From Oricola sp. (lineage in GTDB: Bacteria > Pseudomonadota > Alphaproteobacteria > Rhizobiales > Rhizobiaceae): 64,000 nt of DNA. Position numbers and translations under genes: made by a program. Numbering within the stretch: the stretch's first letter is position 1; each line of letters begins with the position of its first letter. The notes under the pieces were generated by a model that saw only the letters and a list, made by a program, of their open reading frames with translations, was not told the DNA's origin and did not search any database. The stretch lies in contig NZ_JALEGV010000032.1 of NCBI RefSeq assembly GCF_022763245.1, positions 248,001 to 312,000 on the forward strand, in the 5' to 3' direction. This document shows positions 8,876-17,743 of the stretch, piece by piece.

Positions 8876-9613
8876 TCAACCGAGTTTTTCCGACATCAGC
8901 ATTTCGTTTTGGAACCACATGTGGACGGAGCTGCCGCGCAGATCCGGACCCATGTCTTCCGACGTCTTGTAGAAACCGGCGATCGCCACGAGTTCCGCCT
9001 CGAGCCGGCTGCAGAAGATGCGCGCGGCGGTGTCGCCGGCCGAGCCGGCCATGGCGCGTCCGCGCAGCGTTCCGTAGATGTGGATCGAGCCGCCCGCGAC
9101 GACCTCCGCGCCCGAGGCGACGGACCCGACCACCGTGATGTCGCCTTCGAACATCAGCGACTGGCCGGAGCGCACGGGCTCGGTGACGATGATCGACGGC
9201 ACGGTGCGGCCGGGCTGGAAATCGTCAGGCCGGGTGCGGCCCGAGGAGCGGCCGGTGTCGACGTCCGGCAGTTCGGAAGCCGGCGTGACGAAGTCGGAAG
9301 CCGGGCGTCCGCCGTCGATGGCCGGCGGCAGGTCCGGGACGAGCAGGGACGACGCCGCGCCCTCGATGCCCATGACGCGGATGCCGCGATCGCCAAGCTG
9401 GCGCGTCAGTTCGCGCAACTGCAGGCGGTCGATGTCGAGCCCGCCGACGTCCAGAACGATTGGCTTGTTCAGGAAATAGCCCGCGGACCGCTCGGCAAGA
9501 TCGTCCAGTCGGGTCAGCCAGTCATCGAATGGCGGCTCCGGATTGAGCACCATCGCGAGGAAGGAGCGACCCTTGAGACGTATGGGCTGAGCGGTTGTTA
9601 GCACTTCGGTCAT
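8876..9613 (-). CDS. minC: Septum site-determining protein MinC
   Basis: A 245-residue inhibitor of FtsZ assembly. The N-terminal domain (LKGRSFLAMVLNPEPPFDDWLTRLDDLAERSAGYFLNKPIVLDV) is the FtsZ-interacting half; a linker of about 40 residues follows. The C-terminal beta-helix (VRSGQSLMFEGDITVVGSVASGAEVVAGGSIHIYGTLRGRAMAG) is the dimerising, MinD-binding half. ATG at 9613 is preferred; TTG at 9637 is possible but would add eight residues. It is first in minCDE, 32 bases before minD. Confidence 0.96.
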   Translation of the reverse strand: MTEVLTTAQPIRLKGRSFLAMVLNPEPPFDDWLTRLDDLAERSAGYFLNKPIVLDVGGLDIDRLQLRELTRQLGDRGIRVMGIEGAASSLLVPDLPPAIDGGRPASDFVTPASELPDVDTGRSSGRTRPDDFQPGRTVPSIIVTEPVRSGQSLMFEGDITVVGSVASGAEVVAGGSIHIYGTLRGRAMAGSAGDTAARIFCSRLEAELVAIAGFYKTSEDMGPDLRGSSVHMWFQNEMLMSEKLG

Positions 9614-9798
9614 CTTGGTTAATTTTTCACTGACCAAGGACTACGTTAATGATGGTTAACGAAAGGTTATCAAACGGCGCCGGCGGGGTGTTCCGCGGGC
9701 TCGTAACCGCGCCTTTCGGGCATGATCGCGCAGGCGCAAGGCGATCGTCGCTGTCGAGTGCGCGATCTCTCGGAAAGGCAGCCGTTTCAGGGCAGGGA

Positions 9799-9821
9799 CG
9801 CCGGCCCCAGGAAGGCCGGCG
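9799..9821 (-). terminator. Hairpin downstream of the multicopper oxidase gene
   Basis: CGCCGGCC (9799-9806) and GGCCGGCG (9814-9821) make an 8-bp perfect stem with a 7-base loop, seven bases beyond the oxidase stop on the minus strand. No T-run follows. The rest of 9622-9798 shows no gene; it must hold the minC promoter. Confidence 0.5.
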
Positions 9822-9827
9822 ATTCGC

Positions 9828-11324
9828 TCATTCCACCGTGAACTGGGCCATCATGCCGGCATCCTCATGCTCGAGGATATGGCAGTGAAGCATGAACGGC
9901 ACCGCGTCCGTCGCTTCGTGGTCCAGCCGGACGAGCAAGTCCGCTTCGCCCTGGAACAGAAAGACGTCCTTGAGACCGGTGGTCTCGAAGGGGACGTCCT
10001 CGCCATTCAGGCGCAGCACCTTGAACGCGGTGCCGTGGACATGGAACGGGTGAGCCATTTCATCGGCGCGGATGCGCCAGAGTTCGGTTTCGCCGCGCTG
10101 CAGCCGAATGTCGATCCGGTCGGGGTCATAGCTGGCGTCGTTGATCGACATGACGCCCATGCCTCCGCCCATCATGCCGCCACCCATGCCGCCGGCATGC
10201 ATGTTCAGGACGAATTCGCGCGTGCGAACGGACTCTCCGAACTCGGCCGTCGGCGCGCCTTCCAATCGTGTCGGTATGGTTTGGGAAGCGGCCGTCTTCT
10301 CGCGATCGGGCGAGAATCGCATCACGACGAACTCGCCGTCGCGGCCTTCTTCCGCCTGCGCGGGCGGCCCGGGCAGCATGCCACCCATCATTCCGCCCAT
10401 CATGCCCGCCATCGGATCGTTGAAGTCCGGCCCGCTCAGCAATGTCACCGCCTTGCCGTCCGAGAAGTCGACGAGCAACTCGACACGCTCGGCCGGCGCC
10501 ACCGTGATCCCGTCCATGCGAACGGGCGCGGGCAGGAAGCCGGCGTCGCTGGCGATCTGGTGGAACGCGCGGTTATCGGCGAACCGCAGGTGATAGATGC
10601 GCGCATTCGATCCGTTCAGAAGGCGCAGGCGGACCAGTCCCTTCGGCACGCTGGCCTGCGGGCGCACCGCGCCGTTGACGACGACAGTGTCGGCGCGGAA
10701 CCCGTGCATGAGGGCGGGGCCGCGTTTGACATAGGCGAAAGAGCCGTCGGCGTTGAACGCGCGATCCTGGATCACGAGCGGGATGTCGTCGACGCCATAG
10801 GTCTGCGGAAGCCCCGCATTCGGCGCTTCGGGATCGTCGACGATGATCATGCCTGCAAGGCCGCCATAGACATGTTCGGCGGTGATCCCGTGCACATGGG
10901 AATGGTACCAGAGCGTCGCCGCGGGCTGGTCGACCGGCAATTCGATGTCCCACCGCGCTCCGGGCGCGATCTCGAGCTGGGGGCCGCCGTCGAGGATGGC
11001 CGGGACATGCATGCCGTGCCAGTGGCTGGTGACCGGCGAGGACAGGCGGTTTGCCACGCCGATGTGGGCCTGCTCGCCGCGCTTCAGGCGCAGCACGGGG
11101 CCGAGATAGGACTGGCTGTATCCCCAGGAGGCGGTCGTCGCCCCATCGAGAAAGCCCGTCTGCCCGCCAATGGCTTCAAGTTCGATGGGGCTGCCCGAGG
11201 CCTCGACGAGGGGCGGGATCGGCAGCGGCTGGCCGCCGATCGCCGCCGAGGCGCCTTTCGACAGATAGGGAAGGGCCAGCCCGGCAGAGGCCCCGGCGAG
11301 GAATGTACGGCGTGTCAGCTTCAT
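9828..11324 (-). CDS. Tat-exported multicopper oxidase (CueO/CopA-like)
   Basis: A 498-residue periplasmic multicopper oxidase, most likely oxidising Cu(I) or other metals or phenolics. The N-terminus MKLTRRTFLAGASAGLALPYLSKG is a twin-arginine signal. Copper ligands are visible in four motifs: HWHGMH, HSHVHG, HPFHVHG and, near the C-terminus, HCHILEHEDAGMM, covering the type 1 site and the trinuclear cluster. Two methionine/glycine-rich stretches (MMGGMMGGML and GGMGGGMMGGGMGVM) resemble the methionine-rich copper-binding insert of CueO. The gene follows a c'-type cytochrome gene by 45 bases on the same strand, probably in one operon. Copper tolerance is inferred, not shown. Confidence 0.9.
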   Translation of the reverse strand: MKLTRRTFLAGASAGLALPYLSKGASAAIGGQPLPIPPLVEASGSPIELEAIGGQTGFLDGATTASWGYSQSYLGPVLRLKRGEQAHIGVANRLSSPVTSHWHGMHVPAILDGGPQLEIAPGARWDIELPVDQPAATLWYHSHVHGITAEHVYGGLAGMIIVDDPEAPNAGLPQTYGVDDIPLVIQDRAFNADGSFAYVKRGPALMHGFRADTVVVNGAVRPQASVPKGLVRLRLLNGSNARIYHLRFADNRAFHQIASDAGFLPAPVRMDGITVAPAERVELLVDFSDGKAVTLLSGPDFNDPMAGMMGGMMGGMLPGPPAQAEEGRDGEFVVMRFSPDREKTAASQTIPTRLEGAPTAEFGESVRTREFVLNMHAGGMGGGMMGGGMGVMSINDASYDPDRIDIRLQRGETELWRIRADEMAHPFHVHGTAFKVLRLNGEDVPFETTGLKDVFLFQGEADLLVRLDHEATDAVPFMLHCHILEHEDAGMMAQFTVE

Positions 11325-11369
11325 GTCGAGATCGCCCTCCCTTTTGCGACCGTCCGGACTTCGCTTGCC

Positions 11370-11831
11370 TCATTCGGCCTTGCGAAAGTCCTCGTGACAG
11401 GACGAGCAGGTCGCGCCGACGACTGCGAACTGCGTCCTGATGTCCGCCGCCTCTGCGGCCCCCGCAGCGCTGCTCGACAGATCGGCTGCGGCCGACTGCA
11501 AGTCTGCGGCATTCTTGTTGAACTGATCCCAGTCCGCCCAGATGGCGGGCAACGCCTCCGTCGGGCTGTCGAGCGACCCCTCGGGAAACAGCGAGGGGAT
11601 CGTTGCGGCATGTTGCGCCACCGTGTCCGCGGCGTCTGCCGCTGCAGCGGCGTCGAAGGCGTTCTGGCCGCGGATCATCAACCCGATCGTCTTCATCTGC
11701 TCGGCGATGTCCTTCATCGCGTCCATGCGCTGCTTGACGACGCCCGACGCATTCGAGTGCGCCATGGCAAGGCCGGTGGTCGCGACGACAGCCACGGCGA
11801 CGGCCAGTCCGATTGTGCGTGCGTTGCGCAT
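11370..11831 (-). CDS. Cytochrome c'/c-556 family protein
   Basis: A 153-residue protein with a Sec signal peptide (cleavage near AMA-HS, residues 22-25), a predicted four-helix body and a C-terminal haem-binding CSSCHEDFRK (Cys142, Cys145, His146), the layout of the cytochrome c' family. Such periplasmic haem proteins bind NO or CO or carry electrons. The adjacent downstream multicopper oxidase suggests it may give electrons to, or take them from, that enzyme; this is inference. Confidence 0.88.
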   Translation of the reverse strand: MRNARTIGLAVAVAVVATTGLAMAHSNASGVVKQRMDAMKDIAEQMKTIGLMIRGQNAFDAAAAADAADTVAQHAATIPSLFPEGSLDSPTEALPAIWADWDQFNKNAADLQSAAADLSSSAAGAAEAADIRTQFAVVGATCSSCHEDFRKAE

Positions 11832-12030
11832 GGTTTCCTTACCTCATTGCGTTCGCGGTCTTCGGATCGATGTCGAAAACTAAAGGTTCCAGCAGGTGGA
11901 AACTCAAGGCCGCCGGCCGGGTCCGCGCGTCACAAATGCATGATCACTTGTGCGGGTTTTGCAGGAGCCGGGCGGCACCGGTGGCATCGCGGGCGCGGCG
12001 TCTGGGGCTCGACATCGCTTCCCGTTGATG

Positions 12031-12044
12031 GTTACAAATGAAAC
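12031..12044. promoter_or_regulatory. Imperfect palindrome upstream of hmgA, candidate operator
   Basis: GTTACAAATGAAAC has the symmetry GTTnCAnnTGnAAC and ends 44 bases before the chosen hmgA start. Symmetric sites of this size suit MarR- or IclR-type dimers that often control homogentisate genes, but no such regulator is in the window. The wider stretch 11832-12030 holds no gene. Confidence 0.35.
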
Positions 12045-12088
12045 TAATACGGTCTTTCCACACCACCACACATGACGAGGAGGCCCCC

Positions 12089-13444
12089 ATGCTCGACACC
12101 GTCAAGGACGATCTGAGCGCATCGACGGCGAAAGCCAACGAACTGAAATACATGCCGGGTTTCGGCAATGATTTCGAGACCGAGGCGCTGCCCGGCGCGC
12201 TGCCGCAGGGCATGAACTCGCCGCAGAAATGCAATTACGGCCTGTATGGCGAGCAGCTCTCCGGCACCGCCTTCACCGCGCCGAGCCATCAGAACGAGCG
12301 CACCTGGTGCTATCGCATCCGCCCGTCGGTGAAACATTCCGGCCGCTACGCGAAGATCGATCTTCCCTACTGGAAATCCGCTCCGAATGTAGATCCGGAC
12401 GTCATCTCGCTCGGCCAGTATCGCTGGGATCCGGTGCCGCACACCGACGAGGCGCTGACCTGGCTGACAGGCATGCGCACCATGACCACGGCCGGCGACG
12501 TCAACACCCAGGTCGGCATGGCGAGCCACATCTATCTCGTCACCGAATCCATGGTGGACGACTATTTCTATTCCGCCGACAGCGAATTGCTGGTCGTGCC
12601 GCAGGAAGGGCGCCTTCGCTTCTGCACCGAACTCGGCGTCATCGAACTGGAGCCGAAGGAAATCGCCATCATCCCGCGCGGTCTCGTCTACCGGGTCGAA
12701 CTCGTCGACGGGCCGGCGCGCGGCTTCGTCTGCGAGAATTACGGGCAGAAATTCGAACTGCCGGGCAGGGGCCCGATCGGCGCCAACTGCATGGCCAATC
12801 GCCGCGACTTCAAGACGCCGGTCGCCTGGTACGAGGACCGCGACGCGCCCTCGACGATCACCATCAAGTGGTGCGGCCAGTTCCACACCACCAAGATCGG
12901 CCATTCGCCGCTCGACGTGGTCGCCTGGCACGGCAATTACGCGCCGGTCAAATACGACATGCGCAACTACTGCCCGATCGGCTCGATCCTGTTCGACCAT
13001 CCGGATCCGTCGATCTTCACGGTGCTGACCGCGCCGTCCGGCGTGCCGGGCACGGCCAATATCGATTTCGTGCTGTTCCGCGAGCGCTGGATGGTGATGG
13101 AGGACACGTTCCGCCCGCCCTGGTACCACAAGAACATCATGTCGGAGCTGATGGGCAACATCTACGGCCAGTACGACGCCAAGCCGCAGGGCTTCGTGCC
13201 GGGCGGCGTCTCGCTGCACAACATGATGCTGCCGCACGGGCCGGACCGCGAGGCGTTCGACAAGGCCTCGAACGCCGACCTGAAGCCGGAGAAGCTCGAC
13301 AACACGATGAGCTTCATGTTCGAGACCCGCTTCCCGCAGCATCTGACTGAATTTGCGGCGAAAGAAGCGCCGTTGCAGGACACCTATATCGACTGCTGGG
13401 ACACGCTCGAGAAGAAGTTCGACGGCACGCCCGGCAAGAAATAG
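12089..13444 (+). CDS. hmgA: Homogentisate 1,2-dioxygenase
   Basis: A 451-residue iron dioxygenase that opens the ring of homogentisate to maleylacetoacetate in tyrosine and phenylalanine breakdown. It matches the family along its length: [19 protein letters not shown], the N-terminal barrel, and the C-terminal catalytic region with [20 protein letters not shown] and [16 protein letters not shown], which carry the iron-binding His/Glu residues. The ATG at 12089 follows a strong GAGGAGG ribosome site; an upstream in-frame ATG at 12038 has none. No maleylacetoacetate isomerase or fumarylacetoacetase gene adjoins, so the rest of the pathway lies elsewhere. Confidence 0.97.
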   Translation: MLDTVKDDLSASTAKANELKYMPGFGNDFETEALPGALPQGMNSPQKCNYGLYGEQLSGTAFTAPSHQNERTWCYRIRPSVKHSGRYAKIDLPYWKSAPNVDPDVISLGQYRWDPVPHTDEALTWLTGMRTMTTAGDVNTQVGMASHIYLVTESMVDDYFYSADSELLVVPQEGRLRFCTELGVIELEPKEIAIIPRGLVYRVELVDGPARGFVCENYGQKFELPGRGPIGANCMANRRDFKTPVAWYEDRDAPSTITIKWCGQFHTTKIGHSPLDVVAWHGNYAPVKYDMRNYCPIGSILFDHPDPSIFTVLTAPSGVPGTANIDFVLFRERWMVMEDTFRPPWYHKNIMSELMGNIYGQYDAKPQGFVPGGVSLHNMMLPHGPDREAFDKASNADLKPEKLDNTMSFMFETRFPQHLTEFAAKEAPLQDTYIDCWDTLEKKFDGTPGKK

Positions 13445-13453
13445 GCGGATCCC

Positions 13454-13480
13454 GCCGGGGCGGAATTCAATCGCCCCGGC
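13454..13480 (+). terminator. Hairpin between hmgA and the convergent carrier gene
   Basis: GCCGGGGCG (13454-13462) pairs with CGCCCCGGC (13472-13480), a perfect 9-bp stem with a 9-base loop, in the 51-base gap between convergent genes. It could serve both directions. No T-run is present. Confidence 0.6.
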
Positions 13481-13495
13481 AATCCCGCACGGTGA

Positions 13496-14389
13496 TCAGG
13501 CGGTGCGGGCGCGCGACAGGAGCAGCGCGCCGGAGAGGATCAGGAGGCCGCCGAGGACCGCCAGCCAATCCGGAACGACGCCATAGAGCGTCATGTCGTA
13601 GATCGCCGCGAAGACCAGTACGGAATACAGGACCGGGGCGACGGCGCTGGCGTCGCCGCGCTTCATCGCCTGGATGAGCATCGTCTGGGCCGACACCATC
13701 ACCGCGCCGAGCATGGCGAGCAGGGGCCATTGCAGCCCCGATGGCCATGACCAGAAGAAACAGGCGACCACCGACGAGACGATCGCGCCGATGCCGTTGT
13801 TGATGACCAGAACGCGCATCACCGGCTCGGTCTCGCTCAGCCGCTTGATGAAGATCGCCTCCAGCCCCATGAAGACGGCGGCCGCCAGCGCGAAGAAGGC
13901 TGCGGCCTGAAAGGCGTCCGTTCCGGGCTTCAGGATCATCACGGCGCCCGACAGCGCCAAAAGGGCGGCGGCGATCTTGCGCACGCCCAGATGCTCGCCC
14001 AGCATCGCGACCGCAAGTCCCATCGTCACCAGCGGGCTGAGGAAGCTGATCGCGGTCGCGTCGGCGACCGGCATTCTCGCCACGGCGGCGAACACCGACG
14101 TCACGCCCAGCCATCCGCACAGCGAGCGCACGAGATGCAGGCCCCAGTTTGCGCCGGCCAGGCTCGGCCGATTGCCGGGCGAGGCGAGCAGGAACAGCAT
14201 CAGCGTGAGGAACGCGAAGACGAAGCGTCCCGCGCTCACTTGAAAGGGATGCAGCCCGGCCAGATCACCCGGCCCGGTGCCGAGCGCTTTGGCGATGATC
14301 GATGTCGCGGCAACGAGGCAGCTCGCGCCGAGCATGAACGGAATGGCGAGCGAGGCTCGCGGCGTCGGGGATTCGGTATGGAGGGTCAT
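13496..14389 (-). CDS. DMT-superfamily (EamA) transporter
   Basis: A 297-residue integral membrane protein with about ten hydrophobic segments in two EamA repeats; the second begins near FFALAAAVFMGLEAIFIKRL. The typical end-of-repeat segments FLSPLVTMGLAVAMLGEHLGVRKIAAALLALSGAVMILKP and VAPVLYSVLVFAAIYDMTLYGVVPDWLAVLGGLLILSGALLL are clear. Substrates in this family are metabolites or amino acids exported or imported; none can be assigned. ATG at 14389 begins just before the first membrane segment. It stands alone between hmgA and an ATP-grasp gene. Confidence 0.88.
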   Translation of the reverse strand: MTLHTESPTPRASLAIPFMLGASCLVAATSIIAKALGTGPGDLAGLHPFQVSAGRFVFAFLTLMLFLLASPGNRPSLAGANWGLHLVRSLCGWLGVTSVFAAVARMPVADATAISFLSPLVTMGLAVAMLGEHLGVRKIAAALLALSGAVMILKPGTDAFQAAAFFALAAAVFMGLEAIFIKRLSETEPVMRVLVINNGIGAIVSSVVACFFWSWPSGLQWPLLAMLGAVMVSAQTMLIQAMKRGDASAVAPVLYSVLVFAAIYDMTLYGVVPDWLAVLGGLLILSGALLLSRARTA

Positions 14390-14494
14390 CTGCCGTCCTC
14401 CTAGGCCGCTTCGCGCGCGAATGACACTGAAATCCGAAGGGGCGCGCGGCGCGTGCGGAAAAAAGGTTCGACAGCAGGATGGCGAGGCCGTAAC

Positions 14495-14508
14495 TGACGT
14501 AAGGTAAT
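14495..14508. promoter_or_regulatory. TGACGTAAGGTAAT motif upstream of an ATP-grasp gene
   Basis: This 14-mer matches 12 of 14 bases of the element at 20586-20599 in front of the MFS gene. It ends 46 bases before the ATP-grasp start. The shared sequence suggests a common regulator, which is not identified. Confidence 0.3.
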
Positions 14509-14554
14509 TGTGACCGGCTGCTGCCGGCCGCGGTCGTCGGGAGCCGTGCTTCGC

Positions 14555-15409
14555 ATGATCGACATTCTGGTGGAGCGCCGTCGGGCCTTCGAGAGCGTGT
14601 CCCACTACAAGCTGAAATTCATGCTGGCGGGCCTCGATCGCGCGGGCGTGCCATGGCGGTTGATCGACGACCCGGAACAGGCGACCGGCGGCGAGGCGGC
14701 CTTTCTCCATGTCGATCTGACCGACGTGCCCGAAGCGTTCCTGTCGGCCGCGCGCCGCTATGATCGCTGCGTGAACGGGGAGGCGGCGACGATCCGCCGG
14801 ACGCTCTATTCGGCCGCGCGCCTGCAGCCGGGTGACAGCCATGCGGGGCCGGTGATCGTCAAGACCGTGCTCAACAGTCACGGCGCTCCCGAACTGCGTT
14901 ACAGGAACCGCAAATCGGCACTGACGCGGGCAGGCTATGTGGCGAAGAGGCTGCTGTTGCCTGGCTACAAGAGCCGCGCCTGTCCGGAATACCGGGTCTT
15001 GCCGTCGATCGACGCGGTGCCCGACAGGGTGTGGAAGAATGAGCGCCTCATCGTCGAGCGCTTCCTGCCGGGCACGACGGCTCTGCCGGTGATCAAGCAG
15101 CGCTTCGACTTCTTCTTCGATGTCGAGATCAACACCCGTACGACGTACCGGTCGCTGCTCTGCGACCCCGCGACCATGATGCACATCGAAATCGCGCCTG
15201 ACGTGCCCGAAGAGATCCGGCGCCTGCGCAAGAAGCTCAATCTCGATTTCGGCGCGATCGACTACTTCATCGCCGACGGACAGCCGATCGCGATCGACGC
15301 CAACAAGACGGTGGCGACGACGGAGAGCTGGCGCAGGCGGGTGCCGTTCGTCGCCCGCCATATCGAGGACGTGACGGATCGGCTGGTGGCGTTCGCCACA
15401 AAGGGCTGA
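14555..15409 (+). CDS. ATP-grasp-like protein of unknown substrate
   Basis: A 284-residue protein that reads like a RimK/glutathione-synthetase-type ATP-grasp ligase. Points in favour are PVIVKTVLNSHG (nucleotide-binding lysine region), ERLIVERFLPG (hinge region), FFFDVEINTRT, and GAIDYFIADGQPIAIDANKTV near the C-terminus, where this fold places metal-binding residues. Expected glycine-rich loops are weak. The ATG at 14555 is chosen since the 15 upstream codons look like non-coding sequence. The gene is alone, with no obvious peptide or precursor gene next to it, so the substrate is unknown. Confidence 0.62.
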   Translation: MIDILVERRRAFESVSHYKLKFMLAGLDRAGVPWRLIDDPEQATGGEAAFLHVDLTDVPEAFLSAARRYDRCVNGEAATIRRTLYSAARLQPGDSHAGPVIVKTVLNSHGAPELRYRNRKSALTRAGYVAKRLLLPGYKSRACPEYRVLPSIDAVPDRVWKNERLIVERFLPGTTALPVIKQRFDFFFDVEINTRTTYRSLLCDPATMMHIEIAPDVPEEIRRLRKKLNLDFGAIDYFIADGQPIAIDANKTVATTESWRRRVPFVARHIEDVTDRLVAFATKG

Positions 15410-15454
15410 ACGCCACGGTTGAATCGCCATCAACTGGCAGCTCCGCGAGATTGA

Positions 15455-15466
15455 GTTGAATTCAAC
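15455..15466. promoter_or_regulatory. Perfect palindrome upstream of the Asp-box gene
   Basis: GTTGAATTCAAC is an exact 12-bp inverted repeat 42 bases before the start at 15509. A second pair with the same half-sites, GTTGA (15418-15422) and TCAAC (15430-15434), lies just upstream. A dimeric repressor site overlapping the promoter is likely. No regulator gene is adjacent. Confidence 0.5.
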
Positions 15467-15508
15467 ATATTTTCTGCTAGTCTGCCGCGCAGACGGAGGA
15501 ATTCGCAT

Positions 15509-16669
15509 ATGTCTGATGGCGATGTCACGGTTCTGGTCGGAACCACGAAGGGCGCATTTCTGGTTTCTGGCGGCAGCGATCGCAGCGGATGGACCGTCTC
15601 GGGGCCATTCTGCGGTGGCTGGTCGATCAACCATGTCATCGGTGATCCCGAGACCGGCACACTCTGGGCCGGCGGAGGCGGGGACTGGTCCGGCGCCGGC
15701 GTGTGGCGCTCCGAAGATGGCGGCAAGAGCTGGGAACTGTCCAAGCTCACCAAGGGCACCATGGACGAATGGGCCGCCAACGACCCGGATTTCGCCGCCA
15801 TGATCGGCTGGACGGACACGCCGCCGCCTTTCGGAGAGGATTTCTCCCAGATTTGGTCGCTGCATTACGCCCATGGCACGCTCTATGCCGGCACCAAGCC
15901 GGCGCGGTTCCTTGCCAGCACCGATGGCGGCAAGACGTGGGAGCATCTGGAAGGGCTGGCCAACCATCCCTCCGCCGACTCGTGGAACCCCGGCGCGGCC
16001 GGTCTCGTCCTGCACACGATCGTGTCCGATCCCGCCGATGCGAAAAAGCTCTGGATCGGCATCTCGGCTGCGGGCGTGTTTGCGACCGAGGATGGCGGCG
16101 AGACATGGGAGCGTCGCAATCGCCTGTCCAACGCCGAGGCCTGCGGCCATCACGATCATCCGGCGGGGCCGCGCGACGGCGAGACCGGCCATTGCGTCCA
16201 CAACATGATGCGCGCGCCGGGCGATGGCGATCTTCTCTACCAGCAGAACCACCACGGCGTCTGGCGGTCGGCCGACGGCGGGCGCAGCTGGGACGACATC
16301 ACGGAAGGGTTGCCGTCCACGTTCGGATTTCCAATCCGGGTCCATCCCAGCGATCCCGAAACGCTCTGGACGATGCCGCTCAATGGCGACATGGAGGGCC
16401 GTTTCCCGCCCGACGCGGCGGCCGCCGTCTGGCGCTCGCGCGACGGCGGGCAGAACTGGCAGGCGATGCGCGAGGGGCTGCCGCAGGAAGCCTGTTTCTT
16501 CACCGTCCTGCGCCAGGCCATGGGCGGCGACCGGCGAGAGCCGGCGGGCGTCTATTTCGGCACCAATTCCGGCTCGGTCTTCGCGAGCACCGACGAGGGC
16601 GACAGCTGGCAGGAGATCGCGAGGCACATGCCGACCATCCTGGCGGTGGAGGTGCTGGACCGGGGCTAG
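15509..16669 (+). CDS. Asp-box (BNR) repeat beta-propeller protein
   Basis: A 386-residue protein with at least seven Asp-box turns of the form S-x-D-G-G-x-x-W: SEDGGKSW, STDGGKTW, TEDGGETW, SADGGRSW, SRDGGQNW and STDEGDSW among them. Asp-boxes mark sialidase-like or YCF48-like propellers. No catalytic sialidase arginine triad can be assigned and there is no signal peptide, so a cytoplasmic scaffold or hydrolase role is open. The start has a good GGAGG ribosome site at 15493-15497. The gene is a single unit, preceded by the palindrome at 15455. Confidence 0.85.
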   Translation: MSDGDVTVLVGTTKGAFLVSGGSDRSGWTVSGPFCGGWSINHVIGDPETGTLWAGGGGDWSGAGVWRSEDGGKSWELSKLTKGTMDEWAANDPDFAAMIGWTDTPPPFGEDFSQIWSLHYAHGTLYAGTKPARFLASTDGGKTWEHLEGLANHPSADSWNPGAAGLVLHTIVSDPADAKKLWIGISAAGVFATEDGGETWERRNRLSNAEACGHHDHPAGPRDGETGHCVHNMMRAPGDGDLLYQQNHHGVWRSADGGRSWDDITEGLPSTFGFPIRVHPSDPETLWTMPLNGDMEGRFPPDAAAAVWRSRDGGQNWQAMREGLPQEACFFTVLRQAMGGDRREPAGVYFGTNSGSVFASTDEGDSWQEIARHMPTILAVEVLDRG

Positions 16670-16685
16670 GGCCCGGTCCCGATCG

Positions 16686-17590
16686 TCACAGCTTGGCGCG
16701 CAGCCGGTTGACCAGCAGGTCGTCGCGCAGGATGTCCTCCTTCATCGCGCCGAGTTCGCCGACATCCCAGGTGGCGGCCAGATAGCGGCCCTTGGCCCAA
16801 TCCGCCTGACCGGAGCAAAGCCAGACCGCGAAGCCGGCGGCCAGTTCGGGTTCGTCATCGAGATAGGCGTGCAGGCTTTCCGGCATCTTCAGCCCCAGAT
16901 CGGTGGCGACGCCACCCGGATGGATGGCGAAGCACTTATGCCGTCCTCGTCGTGATCGCTCTGGACGAATTCGCAGAGCCGATTGATGGCGTGTTTCGAC
17001 GTCTGGTAGTCCGACGCACCGGGCATCAGCAATTGTGCGCCAATCGACGAAAGCACGATGAGATGGCCGCCGCTCGATCCTTGCGCCGCGCGTTTTGCGG
17101 CGGGCTCGATCGGGTGCGGCAGCGTGAAGCGGATCACGTGATAGGCGCCCCGCACATTGACCTTCCAGCTGCGCCACCAGTTCTCCGGGTCGGTTTCGCC
17201 AATCTTCATCCACGGGGCCAGATAGCCGGCATTCGCATCCGCGACGTCGATGCCGCCGAACGTCGCCACGCAATCGGCGACGGCGGCTTCGACCTGTTCG
17301 GCGCTGGTGACGTCGCAGACCGCATAGGCGCATTGCGTTTCCGCGTTGGCCTGGCGCACCAGTGTTTGCGTCTCCTTCAGCGCGTCTTCCGACCGAGCCG
17401 TGATGTAGACCGCGCGTGCGCCGGCCTCGGCGAAGGCGACTGCAGTGGCCTGACCGATCCCGCGTGACGCGCCGGCGATGAAGACGACCTTGTCCGTCGC
17501 GCTGCCCTTGAGGCCCGCTTTCGGATCGATCGCGTCATAGCGCGCATGATGGGCGGTGAGGTCGAGGAACTGGGTTTGAATGGACGACAT
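16686..17590 (-). pseudogene. Short-chain dehydrogenase broken by a one-base frameshift
   Basis: The first 220 or so codons give a normal classical SDR: VVFIAGASRGIGQATAVAFAEAGA for the cofactor, then LSSIGAQLLMPGASDYQTSKHAINRL with the catalytic Ser, Tyr and Lys. After HDEDGI (near 16938) the frame runs into unrelated sequence, while the next frame continues correctly as KCFAIHPGGVATDLGLKMPESLHAYLDDEPELAAGFAVWLCSG down to 16686. Restoring one base near 16936-16940 rejoins both parts. It is either a recent inactivation or a sequencing error. The gene is divergent from an AraC-type regulator. Confidence 0.85.
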
Positions 17591-17743
17591 GAGGCGCTCC
17601 CTTTCTCCGTCGGTGCATCTGTCGGAACACGTACCCGGCGACGTCGTCCCGCGCCTGCCTCATCCTCCGCGAGGTCTGCCAATTCCTCCGATTCGAGCGA
17701 CGATCCGGTGTCCGTGGAAGCAAAGCGTGATAGGACGACCGGC

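Noticed and set aside
11931-11952. CACAA and TTGTG inverted repeat upstream of hmgA.
   Set aside because: Five-base half-sites with a 12-base spacer are expected by chance, and it lies more than 130 bases from the gene.
9867-12041. A 724-codon open frame on the plus strand.
   Set aside because: It is antisense to the multicopper oxidase and cytochrome genes and reads as charged low-complexity sequence; high GC keeps such frames open.
13496-16627. A 1043-codon open frame on the minus strand.
   Set aside because: Only its last 297 codons encode a protein (the DMT carrier). The rest lies opposite the ATP-grasp and Asp-box genes, has arginine-rich low-complexity sequence and no family features.
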